Origin: Gimesia aquarii
Lineage (GTDB): Bacteria > Planctomycetota > Planctomycetia > Planctomycetales > Planctomycetaceae
Assembly: GCF_007748175.1 (NCBI RefSeq)
Contig: NZ_CP037422.1
Coordinates: forward strand, 1,998,411-2,062,410
Length of the DNA stretch: 64,000 nucleotides
Reading direction: 5' to 3'
Part shown: piece after piece, positions 53,278-62,092 of the stretch
Position numbering within the stretch: the first letter of the stretch is position 1
How the letters are laid out: each line of letters opens with the position of its first letter
Notes under the pieces: generated by a model
What the model saw: the letters and a program-made list of their open reading frames with translations, nothing else
What the model was told of the DNA's origin: nothing
Database searches by the model: none
Made by a program: the position numbers and the translations under genes

Positions 53278-54972
53278 CTATGCAGAGTGTGGTGGACGGC
53301 CATTATTTTTGGCCACATGCCCTCCCCAGACAAGCAGATTCTTACTGCAATCATCCCGGTCGATGAGCACTTCAATGAAGGCAGGACCATCATGGGCCAC
53401 CGCTTGTTGAATCGCATCGTCCAGTTCCCCTTCTGTACCAGCCTTGCAACCCCAGCCATTTCCATCTTCTGCATTGAAGACATTCACCAGTTCCGCGTAA
53501 TTCCAGTTCTTAATGGTATTGTACGGTCCATCATGAATTTCCACTTCAATTGTATAACCACCATTGTTGATCAGGAAAATGATCGGTTTCAATCCGTAAC
53601 GGATGATCGTGGAGACTTCCTGAGCCGTCAGTTGAAACGAGCCATCTCCAATCAGAGCAATCGGACGTTGATTCGGTGCACCGATACTATAACCCAGCGT
53701 GGCACCAACGGACCAGCCGATCGAACCGTATTGCATTTGGACTTCAAACCGTGAACCTGTCGGCAAATCGAGCTGAATTCCATTGAACCACGAATCACCC
53801 GTCTCCGCGATCACTGCGGAATCGGGGCCTAACATCTGTTGAATGCGTGAAAAGAGTTGACGTGTGGAAAGAGGTGTTTCCGGCGCCCCGGGGCGGAGTG
53901 GCGTCACTTCTTCCTGAATTCGTTTATAGGCCACCATCGATGCATCATTCGGTTTCAGTTTCGTGGAAAGTGACTCAAGAAAGTCTGCTAATTTGACATT
54001 ACTGAAAGTACGGTCGGGGAACACTACACTGTTCGGTAAGGCTTGTATGACTTGCGTCGGATTAATTAAAGCCGCGTGTCCTGTGGTGGTGTAATCAGTA
54101 AATGTAGGACCGGCAAACAAACAGAGATCTGCAGAATCGACAATTTCTCCACAGCCGGGTGAACCCACGGGACCCCAGTAGATTCCGATGTAGTTCGCAT
54201 GCTGTTCGTCAAAAAAACCTTTTGCGTTGGGCATTGTGGCGATTGCATACCCCGACGCATCCGCGAGTTTATGAAAGTGTTCCTCTGCTCCAAACGAACG
54301 TAGTTTGACTCCCGCGACCATCACAGGTTTGACTGCTGCATTGAGTAGCTCTGCCGCGTGTTCGACGGCGGCGTTTAACGACAGTGGATCACTGGCCGTC
54401 GGTCCCCCGAACTCTCGTACGGTCGGTTCTGCAGTCACAGCCGAAGCGATGTTGCAGGCAATCTCAATATAAACAGGCTTGCGAAAACGAAGTGCCGTTT
54501 GAATGGCATGATCAATTTGAGCAGGCGCTTCGCGAGGATCATGGATCGTGACCGCTTCGGCAGTCACCTTTGAAAAGATATCACGTTGATAGTCATAATC
54601 GAGCGTCCCCAACGTGTGATGTAACATTTCAAATTCGGATTCCGAATTGGTATTCGGCCCTCCCGAAACGGCAATCACAGGCAAGTCTTCTGCATACGCC
54701 CCCGCAATGGCATTGAGCAGACTCAAACCTCCGACACTATAAGTAACGAAGACAGCACTGGCACCTCCTGTGGCCCGCGCATATCCATCGGCGGCATACC
54801 CTGCGTTCAATTCATTACAGCAGGAAATCATCTGCATATTTTTGTTTTCCAGCAGCTTGTCAAGCAAGACGAGATTATAGTCACCCGGCACAGCAAAGTA
54901 ATGCTGTAAACCGATTTCTTCCAACCGTGAAGCAAGATAGGAACCAACTGTAGTAGTGCAATGATCAGACAT
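53278..54972 (-). CDS. pdc: Pyruvate decarboxylase, Zymomonas-type
   Basis: A 564-residue ThDP enzyme closely resembling bacterial pyruvate decarboxylase along its whole length (568 residues in Zymomonas). All key positions are present: Asp31 in VPGDYNLVLLD, Glu54 in CCNELNAGYAADGYARA (activates ThDP), the His pair at about 118-119 in MLHHTLG, and the ThDP/Mg site GDGSFQLTAQEV followed by FLINNGGYTIEVEIHDGPYN, which carries the late catalytic Glu. IAETGDSWFN is also conserved. It converts pyruvate to acetaldehyde and CO2. Indolepyruvate or phenylpyruvate decarboxylase is the alternative, but the sequence is much nearer PDC. AAGGAAA stands 6 bp before the ATG; malic enzyme lies 60 bp upstream, same strand. 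Confidence 0.9.
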   Translation of the reverse strand: MSDHCTTTVGSYLASRLEEIGLQHYFAVPGDYNLVLLDKLLENKNMQMISCCNELNAGYAADGYARATGGASAVFVTYSVGGLSLLNAIAGAYAEDLPVIAVSGGPNTNSESEFEMLHHTLGTLDYDYQRDIFSKVTAEAVTIHDPREAPAQIDHAIQTALRFRKPVYIEIACNIASAVTAEPTVREFGGPTASDPLSLNAAVEHAAELLNAAVKPVMVAGVKLRSFGAEEHFHKLADASGYAIATMPNAKGFFDEQHANYIGIYWGPVGSPGCGEIVDSADLCLFAGPTFTDYTTTGHAALINPTQVIQALPNSVVFPDRTFSNVKLADFLESLSTKLKPNDASMVAYKRIQEEVTPLRPGAPETPLSTRQLFSRIQQMLGPDSAVIAETGDSWFNGIQLDLPTGSRFEVQMQYGSIGWSVGATLGYSIGAPNQRPIALIGDGSFQLTAQEVSTIIRYGLKPIIFLINNGGYTIEVEIHDGPYNTIKNWNYAELVNVFNAEDGNGWGCKAGTEGELDDAIQQAVAHDGPAFIEVLIDRDDCSKNLLVWGGHVAKNNGRPPHSA

Positions 54973-55032
54973 GAAATTTCCTTATATCAATTGATGCGCA
55001 TATCATCCTAAGATGCAACATGACTTGCTGTG

Positions 55033-56703
55033 TTAATACTCTGGTTTCCACATGGTTTGCTCAATCCGCTGATTAATTTCATCGGGAGTAACGGAGTCAG
55101 CCACACCAGCTTCAATCGCAGCTGCGGCAACGGCCTTTGCAATATGTCGCCCGACTTCGCGAATGTTAGTCAATGGAGGCAGTAACGATGCAGTGGGGTC
55201 TTTGAGCGCCGGCGAAGTTTCTTTCAGTGCTGATGCCGCTGCCATGAACATAGAATCGGTAACACGCCGTGCCCGAGAAGCCAGAATACCCAGCCCCATC
55301 GCAGGGAAAATATAACTATTGTTACATTGTGCGATAGTATGGGTCACACCATTAAATTCGACAGGATCAAAAGGGCTGCCGGTGGCGATCACCGCTTTCC
55401 CATCAGTCCACTTCAGTAAGTCGGCTGGAGTCGCTTCTGCCCGTGAAGTCGGATTCGAAAGTGGAAAGATTACAGGTCGTTCCACGTGTTTAGCCATTTC
55501 GCGAATAATGTCCTCAGAAAAGGCGCCCGTTTGTCCGGTTGCTCCGATCAGCACTCCCGGCTTGCTGTTGCGAACCACATCTGCAAAAGAGATCGCCCCC
55601 GACACATCGCAGTCCCAGCCGTTTAGATTTTCAGGTGACTGCGCCAACTGTTGATGCAGTTCGTCCAGATCCGTTCGGCCAGAATGCAGTAAACCATCTT
55701 TGTCGATCACGTAGAAACGCGAACGGGCTTCCGGTTCGCTCATTCCCGCGAGTAACATGGCCTGTTTCAGTTGTAAACAGATCCCCACGCCGGCAGAGCC
55801 TGCTCCCAACATGACAATCTGCTGGTCTTTCAGATCACCCCCGGAAGCGGCAATCGCAGCCAGAATCGTACCTGTTGTCACAGCGGCTGTGCCCTGGATA
55901 TCATCGTTAAACGTACAAAGATCATTGCGGTACTGATCGAGAATTCGCTCGGCGTCGACGGATGCAAAGTCCTCCCATTGTAAAAGCACATTGGGGAACC
56001 GCTTCTTGACGGCTGCAACAAATTGCCCGATGAAAGCATCATACTCAGCGCCTTTAATCCGATTCTCGCGCCAACCCATATAACGCGGGTCGTCCAACCG
56101 TTCCTGATTATTGGTTCCCAGATCCAAGACAATTGGTAATGTTCTGGCAGGATCGACCCCACCACACAAAGTGTAGAGCGATAGTTTTCCAATCGGAATG
56201 CCCATACCACCCACTCCCTGGTCACCCAGGCCAAGGATGCGTTCACCGTCGGTCACCACAATCACATCGACATCGCGTTGCACATTTTCGAAGATGGCAT
56301 CCATGGAATCACGTTCGGGATAAGAGATGAAGATCCCGCGCGGGCGTCGGTAGATATGGCTGAACCGCTGGCAGGCCAATCCTACAACGGGCGTATAAAC
56401 AATGGGCATCATCTCGGTGATATGCTCCAGCAGCAAGCGATAGAACAATGTTTCGTTTTCGTCCTGAAGCTGTCTCAGAAAGATATGCTTGTCAATATTG
56501 TCATGGAAATCACAGAACGCCTCATACGCACGATCCACCTGTTCGTCGAGCGTATCGACGTGCGGAGGCAACAAACCGAGCAGTCCATTTTCGATTCGTT
56601 CCTGTTCGGTAAATGCAGTTCCCTTATTCAAAATTGGATCCTCAATCAACAAGGTTCCTTTTTTCTGAATTGTATTTCCCTCTGTTGACCGTCCTGAATT
56701 CAT
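55033..56703 (-). CDS. maeA: NAD-dependent malic enzyme
   Basis: The frame extends to a TTG at 56754, but the ATG at 56703 is chosen, giving 556 residues, close to MaeA of E. coli (565). Malic-enzyme motifs are clear: LLLEHITEMMPIVYTPVVGLACQ, RGIFISYPERDSM, TDGERILGLGDQGVGGMGIPIGKLSLYTLCGG, LDLGTNN, WEDFASVDAERILDQYRNDLCTFNDDIQGTAAV and the NAD-binding VMLGAGSAGVGICLQL. It oxidatively decarboxylates malate to pyruvate. The gene directly precedes pyruvate decarboxylase in the same direction (60 bp), so its product may be passed on to that enzyme. Confidence 0.94.
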   Translation of the reverse strand: MNSGRSTEGNTIQKKGTLLIEDPILNKGTAFTEQERIENGLLGLLPPHVDTLDEQVDRAYEAFCDFHDNIDKHIFLRQLQDENETLFYRLLLEHITEMMPIVYTPVVGLACQRFSHIYRRPRGIFISYPERDSMDAIFENVQRDVDVIVVTDGERILGLGDQGVGGMGIPIGKLSLYTLCGGVDPARTLPIVLDLGTNNQERLDDPRYMGWRENRIKGAEYDAFIGQFVAAVKKRFPNVLLQWEDFASVDAERILDQYRNDLCTFNDDIQGTAAVTTGTILAAIAASGGDLKDQQIVMLGAGSAGVGICLQLKQAMLLAGMSEPEARSRFYVIDKDGLLHSGRTDLDELHQQLAQSPENLNGWDCDVSGAISFADVVRNSKPGVLIGATGQTGAFSEDIIREMAKHVERPVIFPLSNPTSRAEATPADLLKWTDGKAVIATGSPFDPVEFNGVTHTIAQCNNSYIFPAMGLGILASRARRVTDSMFMAAASALKETSPALKDPTASLLPPLTNIREVGRHIAKAVAAAAIEAGVADSVTPDEINQRIEQTMWKPEY

Positions 56704-57364
56704 GGCAAGATTTGTCCCGATGTGAAAAAAACGGATTGATAATGAGTCGATCAAAAGCTGTGACCCGCAGCTACCGAAAGGTCAGGCATAGAATAATGTA
56801 TAAGCAGTCTGTCTGTCGATGTTACTCTCAAGAAAGTCGGACGATTCCTTCAAGCTAACGGCATTCATGCCAAAATGCCCAGGAATTGACTGATCTCCAA
56901 AAATGCTTACTTTGCATTGTGTGACGTAATGCCGGAAATTACATCATCAGCATTTCACTCAGATAAACTTGAAAGTCTCTGTCTGATCTCCCATTGTTGG
57001 AACATTCAATATTGTGTTAGTACCAATGTCACTGTTAGAACTACCTGATCAAAATCTGACAAGAATCTCGCGATGAGTTGTTAACAGACGCGCTGGTCTC
57101 AATCATGAAATTACAACAGCCTTCAAAATGGAGCACGACTGGAGTCTCTCGTTGCCAGTGACGATCTCGAAGATCTAATAAAAAATGTTTCGTGATCAGC
57201 TGAGAATTCTTATCCTTCGAGATTTTCTTGCTTCAATTACAACTATTGTTTGTGTCAAGTTCGTCTTACGACTATAATAATAAATATTGTTAATTTATTG
57301 TTATTTGAACTCATCCCTCCTTACAACACAACCCTCCTGAATTTCCTGCTGATAAGGCTCTCTG
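56704..57364. other. Divergent intergenic region, 661 bp
   Basis: The region lies between malic enzyme (minus) and the alpha/beta-hydrolase (plus). No convincing ORF is present. It holds the imperfect palindrome at 56922-56946 and an AT-rich tail (about 57270-57310), which may be part of the hydrolase promoter. Confidence 0.45.
56922..56946. promoter_or_regulatory. Imperfect palindrome, candidate operator
   Basis: TGACGTAAT (56922-56930) and ATTACATCA (56938-56946) match as an inverted repeat in 8 of 9 positions, around a 7-base spacer. It lies about 220 bp upstream of the malic enzyme start and 420 bp upstream of the hydrolase start. Its form fits a dimeric regulator, but distance and the single copy leave doubt. 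Confidence 0.25.
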
Positions 57365-59470
57365 ATGAATCCACTACTTAAGCTGATTGCGTTTTGTTCT
57401 GCCATCTTTCTCACTACCCGAGTTAATGCCACAGAAGATCTGAATGTCCTCCCCCCCGCGACTGGCAAAATAGCTGAGGTCGGGCATGTTTATCATGCGT
57501 TGCAGCAGCAAAGTTATGATGCTTCTGCGAAACGCCAGGCTGAATACGAAGCATTAAAAACCCCTGAACAATGTGAAGCCTATCAAAAACGAATGAAGGA
57601 ATTCTTTCGAACACAAATCGGAGGCTTCCCTGAACGCACACCGTTGAACCCGCGCATCATTGGCCGCCTGAAAGGGAAAGGGTTTCGTGTCGAAAATGTG
57701 ATTTACGAAAGCTGGCCCGGCCATCATGTGACCGCGAATCTTTATCTACCCACATCAAAGCCTCCCTATCCCGGTGTGCTCATTCCTTGCGGACATAGCC
57801 ATGATGGGAAAGCCGATGATCGCTATCAGCGCGTCTGTATGTTACTGGCTCAAAATGGAATGGCGGCGATTTGTTACGATCCTATCGGACAGGGAGAACG
57901 CTATCAGGTGCTTTCTAAACAACCGAATGAATTTTTCCGAGGCACAAAACGATATCGTCCGCCTCATCCGCAGGTTCAGTTTTATTGCACTGCAGAACAT
58001 ACACTGATGTCAGTCAGTTCGATTCCCCTGGGAAGTAACGCTGCCCGTTATCGCATCTGGGATGGAATGCGCAGTATCGATTATTTAGTCAGTCGTCCTG
58101 ATATCGATCCGAAACAAATCGGTTGTGCAGGAAACTCGGGTGGGGGAACTCTTACCAGTTACCTGATGGCCCTTGATGATCGCGTCAAATGCGCAGCTCC
58201 GGGTTGTTACTCCACCATGTATCGGTCATTAATCGATTTTAATGGTCCTCAAGACGGGGAGCAGATTATTTTTGGACAACTGGCTTATGGATTGGATATT
58301 CCTAATTATACTTTGATGCGGGCTCCCAAACCGACCTTAATCTGTGCCGCCACCCATGACAGCACCTTTAAGATCGAAGGGACCTGGGAATTGTTCCGCG
58401 AAGCCAAACGTTTTTATACACGAATGGGATACGCCGAGCGTGTCGATCTCATCGAAGCGGATGCACCACATGGCTTTGGTCTGAAACTGCGTGAAGGAAC
58501 CGCACGCTGGATGAGTCGCTGGCTACTGAATAAAGAAAACGCGATCTTCGAAGGCGAATTGCCTGTATTCACCTATCAGGAATTGCAATGTTCGCAGTCA
58601 GGACAAATTTTACTGGATGCCGGCGAGCGTTCGCTGTTTGAAATTAATCAGGGTTTAAATCAAGAACTGGCAGAAGAGCGTATTAAACAGTGGGCAAACA
58701 TGGATCTGAATACCGCCCGTAAAAAAGTGCGTGATATCACCAACATTACAAAACTGGATGACCTTCATCGGCCAGAATTCAAAGAAGTCGGCACCATCAA
58801 ACGTAAAGGCTATCATATCAAGAAAATGATTCTGACCCCTGAACATGGTGTGCCTCTGCCAGCACTGTTGTTCCATCCCGATGATGTCTCAGGTGAAATC
58901 GTGCTCTATCTCAACGGAGCAGGGAAGCAAGTTGACGCTGCACTGGGAGGAAAAATCGAACAACGTATGAAACAAGGTGATGTCGTCATGGCCCTTGATG
59001 TTCGCTGCATTGGCGAAACTTCACGTAAAAACAACCGGCGGATTAACTGGGCCCATGGTTTACTTGGTCCCAATTACCATGAATTTGCACTGGCATTTCT
59101 GTTGGGGGATTCGATGGTTAAATTACGGGCGGAAGACATTCTGGTTTCAGCACGATTTCTTTCGGAATACCAATCAAAAGCAAAGCCAAGAAAAATTGAA
59201 CTGACGGCCATCGGAGAAACGGCCATCCCCGCCTTGCATGCGGCGGCTTTGGAGCCAGATCAGTTCTCGCAGGTTAATTTAAGTTACATGATCCCTTCCT
59301 GGGGTGAGGTTGTCAAAACACCCGAAACTCATAATCAGTTAATCAACACGGTTCATGGTGCGTTAAAAGTGTATGACTTGCCAGACCTGATCAAATTAGC
59401 CGGAGCGTCCAAAGTCAAAGTCTCTCATCCCGCTTCCGTCACAGAAAATCTGGCTGCAAAAGATCAATAA
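57365..59470 (+). CDS. Exported protein with an active and a decayed alpha/beta-hydrolase domain (acetyl xylan esterase-like)
   Basis: A 701-residue protein with a signal peptide (MNPLLKLIAFCSAIFLTTRVNA) and AAGG 9 bp before ATG. The first domain (about 60-395) is of the acetyl-xylan-esterase/CE7-like type: LYLPTSKPPYPGVLIPCGHSHDGKA, GMAAICYDPIGQGER, and the nucleophile elbow GCAGNSGGG with Ser at about 257; a candidate Asp is in AATHDSTF and His in DAPHGFGL. The second domain (about 470-690) repeats the fold (GEIVLYLNGAGK, VVMALDVRCIGETS, ELTAIGETAIPALHAAAL), but the elbow reads GETAIP with no Ser. The enzyme probably removes acyl groups from plant or algal polysaccharides; the second domain would be non-catalytic. 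Confidence 0.8.
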   Translation: MNPLLKLIAFCSAIFLTTRVNATEDLNVLPPATGKIAEVGHVYHALQQQSYDASAKRQAEYEALKTPEQCEAYQKRMKEFFRTQIGGFPERTPLNPRIIGRLKGKGFRVENVIYESWPGHHVTANLYLPTSKPPYPGVLIPCGHSHDGKADDRYQRVCMLLAQNGMAAICYDPIGQGERYQVLSKQPNEFFRGTKRYRPPHPQVQFYCTAEHTLMSVSSIPLGSNAARYRIWDGMRSIDYLVSRPDIDPKQIGCAGNSGGGTLTSYLMALDDRVKCAAPGCYSTMYRSLIDFNGPQDGEQIIFGQLAYGLDIPNYTLMRAPKPTLICAATHDSTFKIEGTWELFREAKRFYTRMGYAERVDLIEADAPHGFGLKLREGTARWMSRWLLNKENAIFEGELPVFTYQELQCSQSGQILLDAGERSLFEINQGLNQELAEERIKQWANMDLNTARKKVRDITNITKLDDLHRPEFKEVGTIKRKGYHIKKMILTPEHGVPLPALLFHPDDVSGEIVLYLNGAGKQVDAALGGKIEQRMKQGDVVMALDVRCIGETSRKNNRRINWAHGLLGPNYHEFALAFLLGDSMVKLRAEDILVSARFLSEYQSKAKPRKIELTAIGETAIPALHAAALEPDQFSQVNLSYMIPSWGEVVKTPETHNQLINTVHGALKVYDLPDLIKLAGASKVKVSHPASVTENLAAKDQ

Positions 59471-59634
59471 AAGTACCGGCTGTTACTAAAGAACGCTAAG
59501 CAACTGCATTCAGTGAACCACGCTGGACAAAGCCCTCTGCGCCCTTAATAATGGATTTTCTGGACTTATTATTTCATAACATGCTCAACACAGCCAATAC
59601 GTTTGGCTGCCTGTGCTCGATAGGAGAATATTAA

Positions 59635-61953
59635 ATGCAATCACTAACCCGCCGGATGGCTTTGAAACTCTTTGCCTTGGGAACCACCCTTTTCGGATTC
59701 AAAAAACCAACGTCGGTTTCTGCCTCTGAAAAGAGAGAGGAGCCCTCCGTCATCGGTCGCTGGAATAAAACCCACGATCGAGTCTGGCTGGGAGAAGAAT
59801 TCTGGGCTAATCCCATGGAAGATTGGCGGATTGTGGATGGGGCTGCTGAATGCCAGTCAACCGGAGGGAGCCGCAATGTGCAACTTGTGACTCACCAATT
59901 GACTAACACCGATGCTGCTTTTGAGATGTCAGTCCGAGTGAGTCAGGTCGAAAAGAAACAGCAGGATGGCGGTGTTGGTTTTCGAGTGGGTGTCAAAAGT
60001 GATATCAATGAATATCGCAGTAATTGTTTTGCCAGAAGCGGAATCAAGGCTGGTCTGGTGGCGGGAACGATGGTGCTTGGGAACAAGCAGCAAAAGTTAA
60101 GTCAGCCCGCTAACATGAAAGACTGTATCTTAACGCTCATCGGCAAGCCGCAGGGGGAAAAGTACGCATTGACTTTAATTGTGTCCAATCCCGAGTCTGA
60201 TAAACCTCTCGGTTCGCTCACACAAAGTTTTCCCAAGCAGGCGATTCTCGGAAATGTGGCACTTGTCAGTAACTTTGATGCCCGGTTTAAACGCAAGATT
60301 GGCGCACGCTATCGCTTCCGCGACTGGTCCGTTTCCGGTGATGCGTTCACAGTCTCTCCCGAGCATAAGTTCGGTCCGATTTTATGGTCCCAGTATACAC
60401 TCAGTGATTCTCGAAGCCCTGAAGGTTTCGTGATGAAGCTCAGCGCTTTGACGGGGCCTTTAGGCGAAAAAGATAACAAAGAGGTCGAATTATTCATCAA
60501 GCAAGCGGGCGAATGGAAATCGCTGGGAACTGCGCCACTGGATACCGATGCCTGGACGGCAACCTTTCGCATCCCTAACTGGAATGAAAAAGAAACAACG
60601 CCCTTCAAATTGGTTTATAAAGAAAAACATACGGATGGCACTGAAAGCACCACAGAACGAACCGGCATCATTCGAGAAAATCCCGAAGGTCGCCCTCTGC
60701 GGTTGGGGGCATTGACCTGTCAGAAAGACTACGGATTTCCTTACGAACCAGTGGCGAATAACTTGCTGAAAGTCGATCCTGATTTACTCTATTTCTCCGG
60801 TGATCAGCTTTATGAAGATCATGGTGGTTTCGGCCTGATTCGTGACCCCGCGGGACCTGCGATTTTGAACTACCTCCGTAAGTTCTACATGCATGGCTGG
60901 GCCTTTGGTGAAGCGATGCGGGACCGCCCCACGGTCTGTATTCCCGATGACCACGATGTCTTCCAGGGAAACATCTGGGGAGAAGGGGGTATGAAGATGA
61001 CAGAAGGTTCAACTTCCTCCAAAGGAGGCTACCGAGAACCGGCGCGGATGGTTAACGTCGTTCACAAAACCTGTGCCGGGCATCATCCCGATTACTATGA
61101 CCCCACTCCCTGCAAACAAGACATCAGCGTTTACTATGGCGATATGGTCTATGGTGGAGTCAGTTTTGCAATCCTGGGAGACCGGCAATTCAAAAGTGGT
61201 CCGGAACGCGTCGAGACGGGTAGCGGTAGAGCAGACCATGTCAGTGATCCGAACTTTGATAGCTCCAAGCTGGATAAACCGGGACTTGAGTTACTGGGAG
61301 ATCGGCAGGAAAAATTCCTGGAACACTGGTGTGATGACTGGCGAGCACACAACATAAAGGTCCTGCTCAGTCAAACCGTTTTTGCCGGTGTTGCCACGCA
61401 TCATGGCGGATACAAAGGTTATCTGAAGGCCGACCTGGATTCCGGGAGCTGGCCGCAAACGGCACGAAACCGCACGGTTCGTATTCTTCGGAAAGGAATG
61501 CCGCTTCATGTCAACGGCGACCAGCACTTAACGACACTCTCACAATATGGTGCCGACGAACAGCGTGACAGTTGCTGGTCGTTTTGTACGCCCGCGATTT
61601 CGGCCGGCTATCCTCGCTGGTGGCGTCCGGATGAAGTGAACATGCCACACAAAAACCGTCCGAAACATGGCAGGGACAATACGGGAGAATATATTGATGG
61701 CTTCGGAAACAAGGTCTATGTCTATGCCGTTGGGAATCCTGAACCAGGTACCGAGAAGAATCGTTACGATCTGGCACATCAGAAGGGAAGTGGCTTTGGA
61801 TTGGTTCTGATCGATCCTAAAACCAAAACCTATACACTGAATTGCTATCGGTTTCTGGTCGACGTTAACGATGGGAAAGAGTCCAATCAGTTTCCAGGTT
61901 GGCCTGTCACCCTTCACCAAAAAGAAAATGGTGGTAATAATTTACTTGGCTAA
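59635..61953 (+). CDS. PhoD-like metallophosphatase with N-terminal beta-sandwich, Tat-exported
   Basis: The strong RBS TAGGAG lies 8 bp before the ATG. The 772-residue protein starts with a Tat leader ([18 protein letters not shown]). Residues about 45-240 are a concanavalin/DUF1080-like beta-sandwich ([26 protein letters not shown]). A short fibronectin-like part follows. The PhoD domain begins near 345 ([24 protein letters not shown]) and shows metal ligands in [12 protein letters not shown] (about 388), [11 protein letters not shown] (about 437) and [13 protein letters not shown] (about 626). PhoD enzymes are calcium/iron-dependent phosphodiesterases/phosphomonoesterases acting outside the cytoplasm. 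The substrate could be a sugar-phosphate polymer rather than free phosphate esters. Confidence 0.87.
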   Translation: MQSLTRRMALKLFALGTTLFGFKKPTSVSASEKREEPSVIGRWNKTHDRVWLGEEFWANPMEDWRIVDGAAECQSTGGSRNVQLVTHQLTNTDAAFEMSVRVSQVEKKQQDGGVGFRVGVKSDINEYRSNCFARSGIKAGLVAGTMVLGNKQQKLSQPANMKDCILTLIGKPQGEKYALTLIVSNPESDKPLGSLTQSFPKQAILGNVALVSNFDARFKRKIGARYRFRDWSVSGDAFTVSPEHKFGPILWSQYTLSDSRSPEGFVMKLSALTGPLGEKDNKEVELFIKQAGEWKSLGTAPLDTDAWTATFRIPNWNEKETTPFKLVYKEKHTDGTESTTERTGIIRENPEGRPLRLGALTCQKDYGFPYEPVANNLLKVDPDLLYFSGDQLYEDHGGFGLIRDPAGPAILNYLRKFYMHGWAFGEAMRDRPTVCIPDDHDVFQGNIWGEGGMKMTEGSTSSKGGYREPARMVNVVHKTCAGHHPDYYDPTPCKQDISVYYGDMVYGGVSFAILGDRQFKSGPERVETGSGRADHVSDPNFDSSKLDKPGLELLGDRQEKFLEHWCDDWRAHNIKVLLSQTVFAGVATHHGGYKGYLKADLDSGSWPQTARNRTVRILRKGMPLHVNGDQHLTTLSQYGADEQRDSCWSFCTPAISAGYPRWWRPDEVNMPHKNRPKHGRDNTGEYIDGFGNKVYVYAVGNPEPGTEKNRYDLAHQKGSGFGLVLIDPKTKTYTLNCYRFLVDVNDGKESNQFPGWPVTLHQKENGGNNLLG

Positions 61954-62092
61954 ATCACTGTATAAGAATTCCCATTAATCAGATTCAATACTACTATCGG
62001 CTAGAAATGGAAACTGTATTTTCTCAACGTGTCTAATCATCTCGAATCGATAATGAATCATTTAAAGTGAGAGGTCAATGTTGTTGAGTTTT

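Noticed and set aside
52796..53754. Several frames of 80-160 codons antisense to thioesterase and pdc
   Set aside because: They mirror highly conserved coding sequence and have no independent support.
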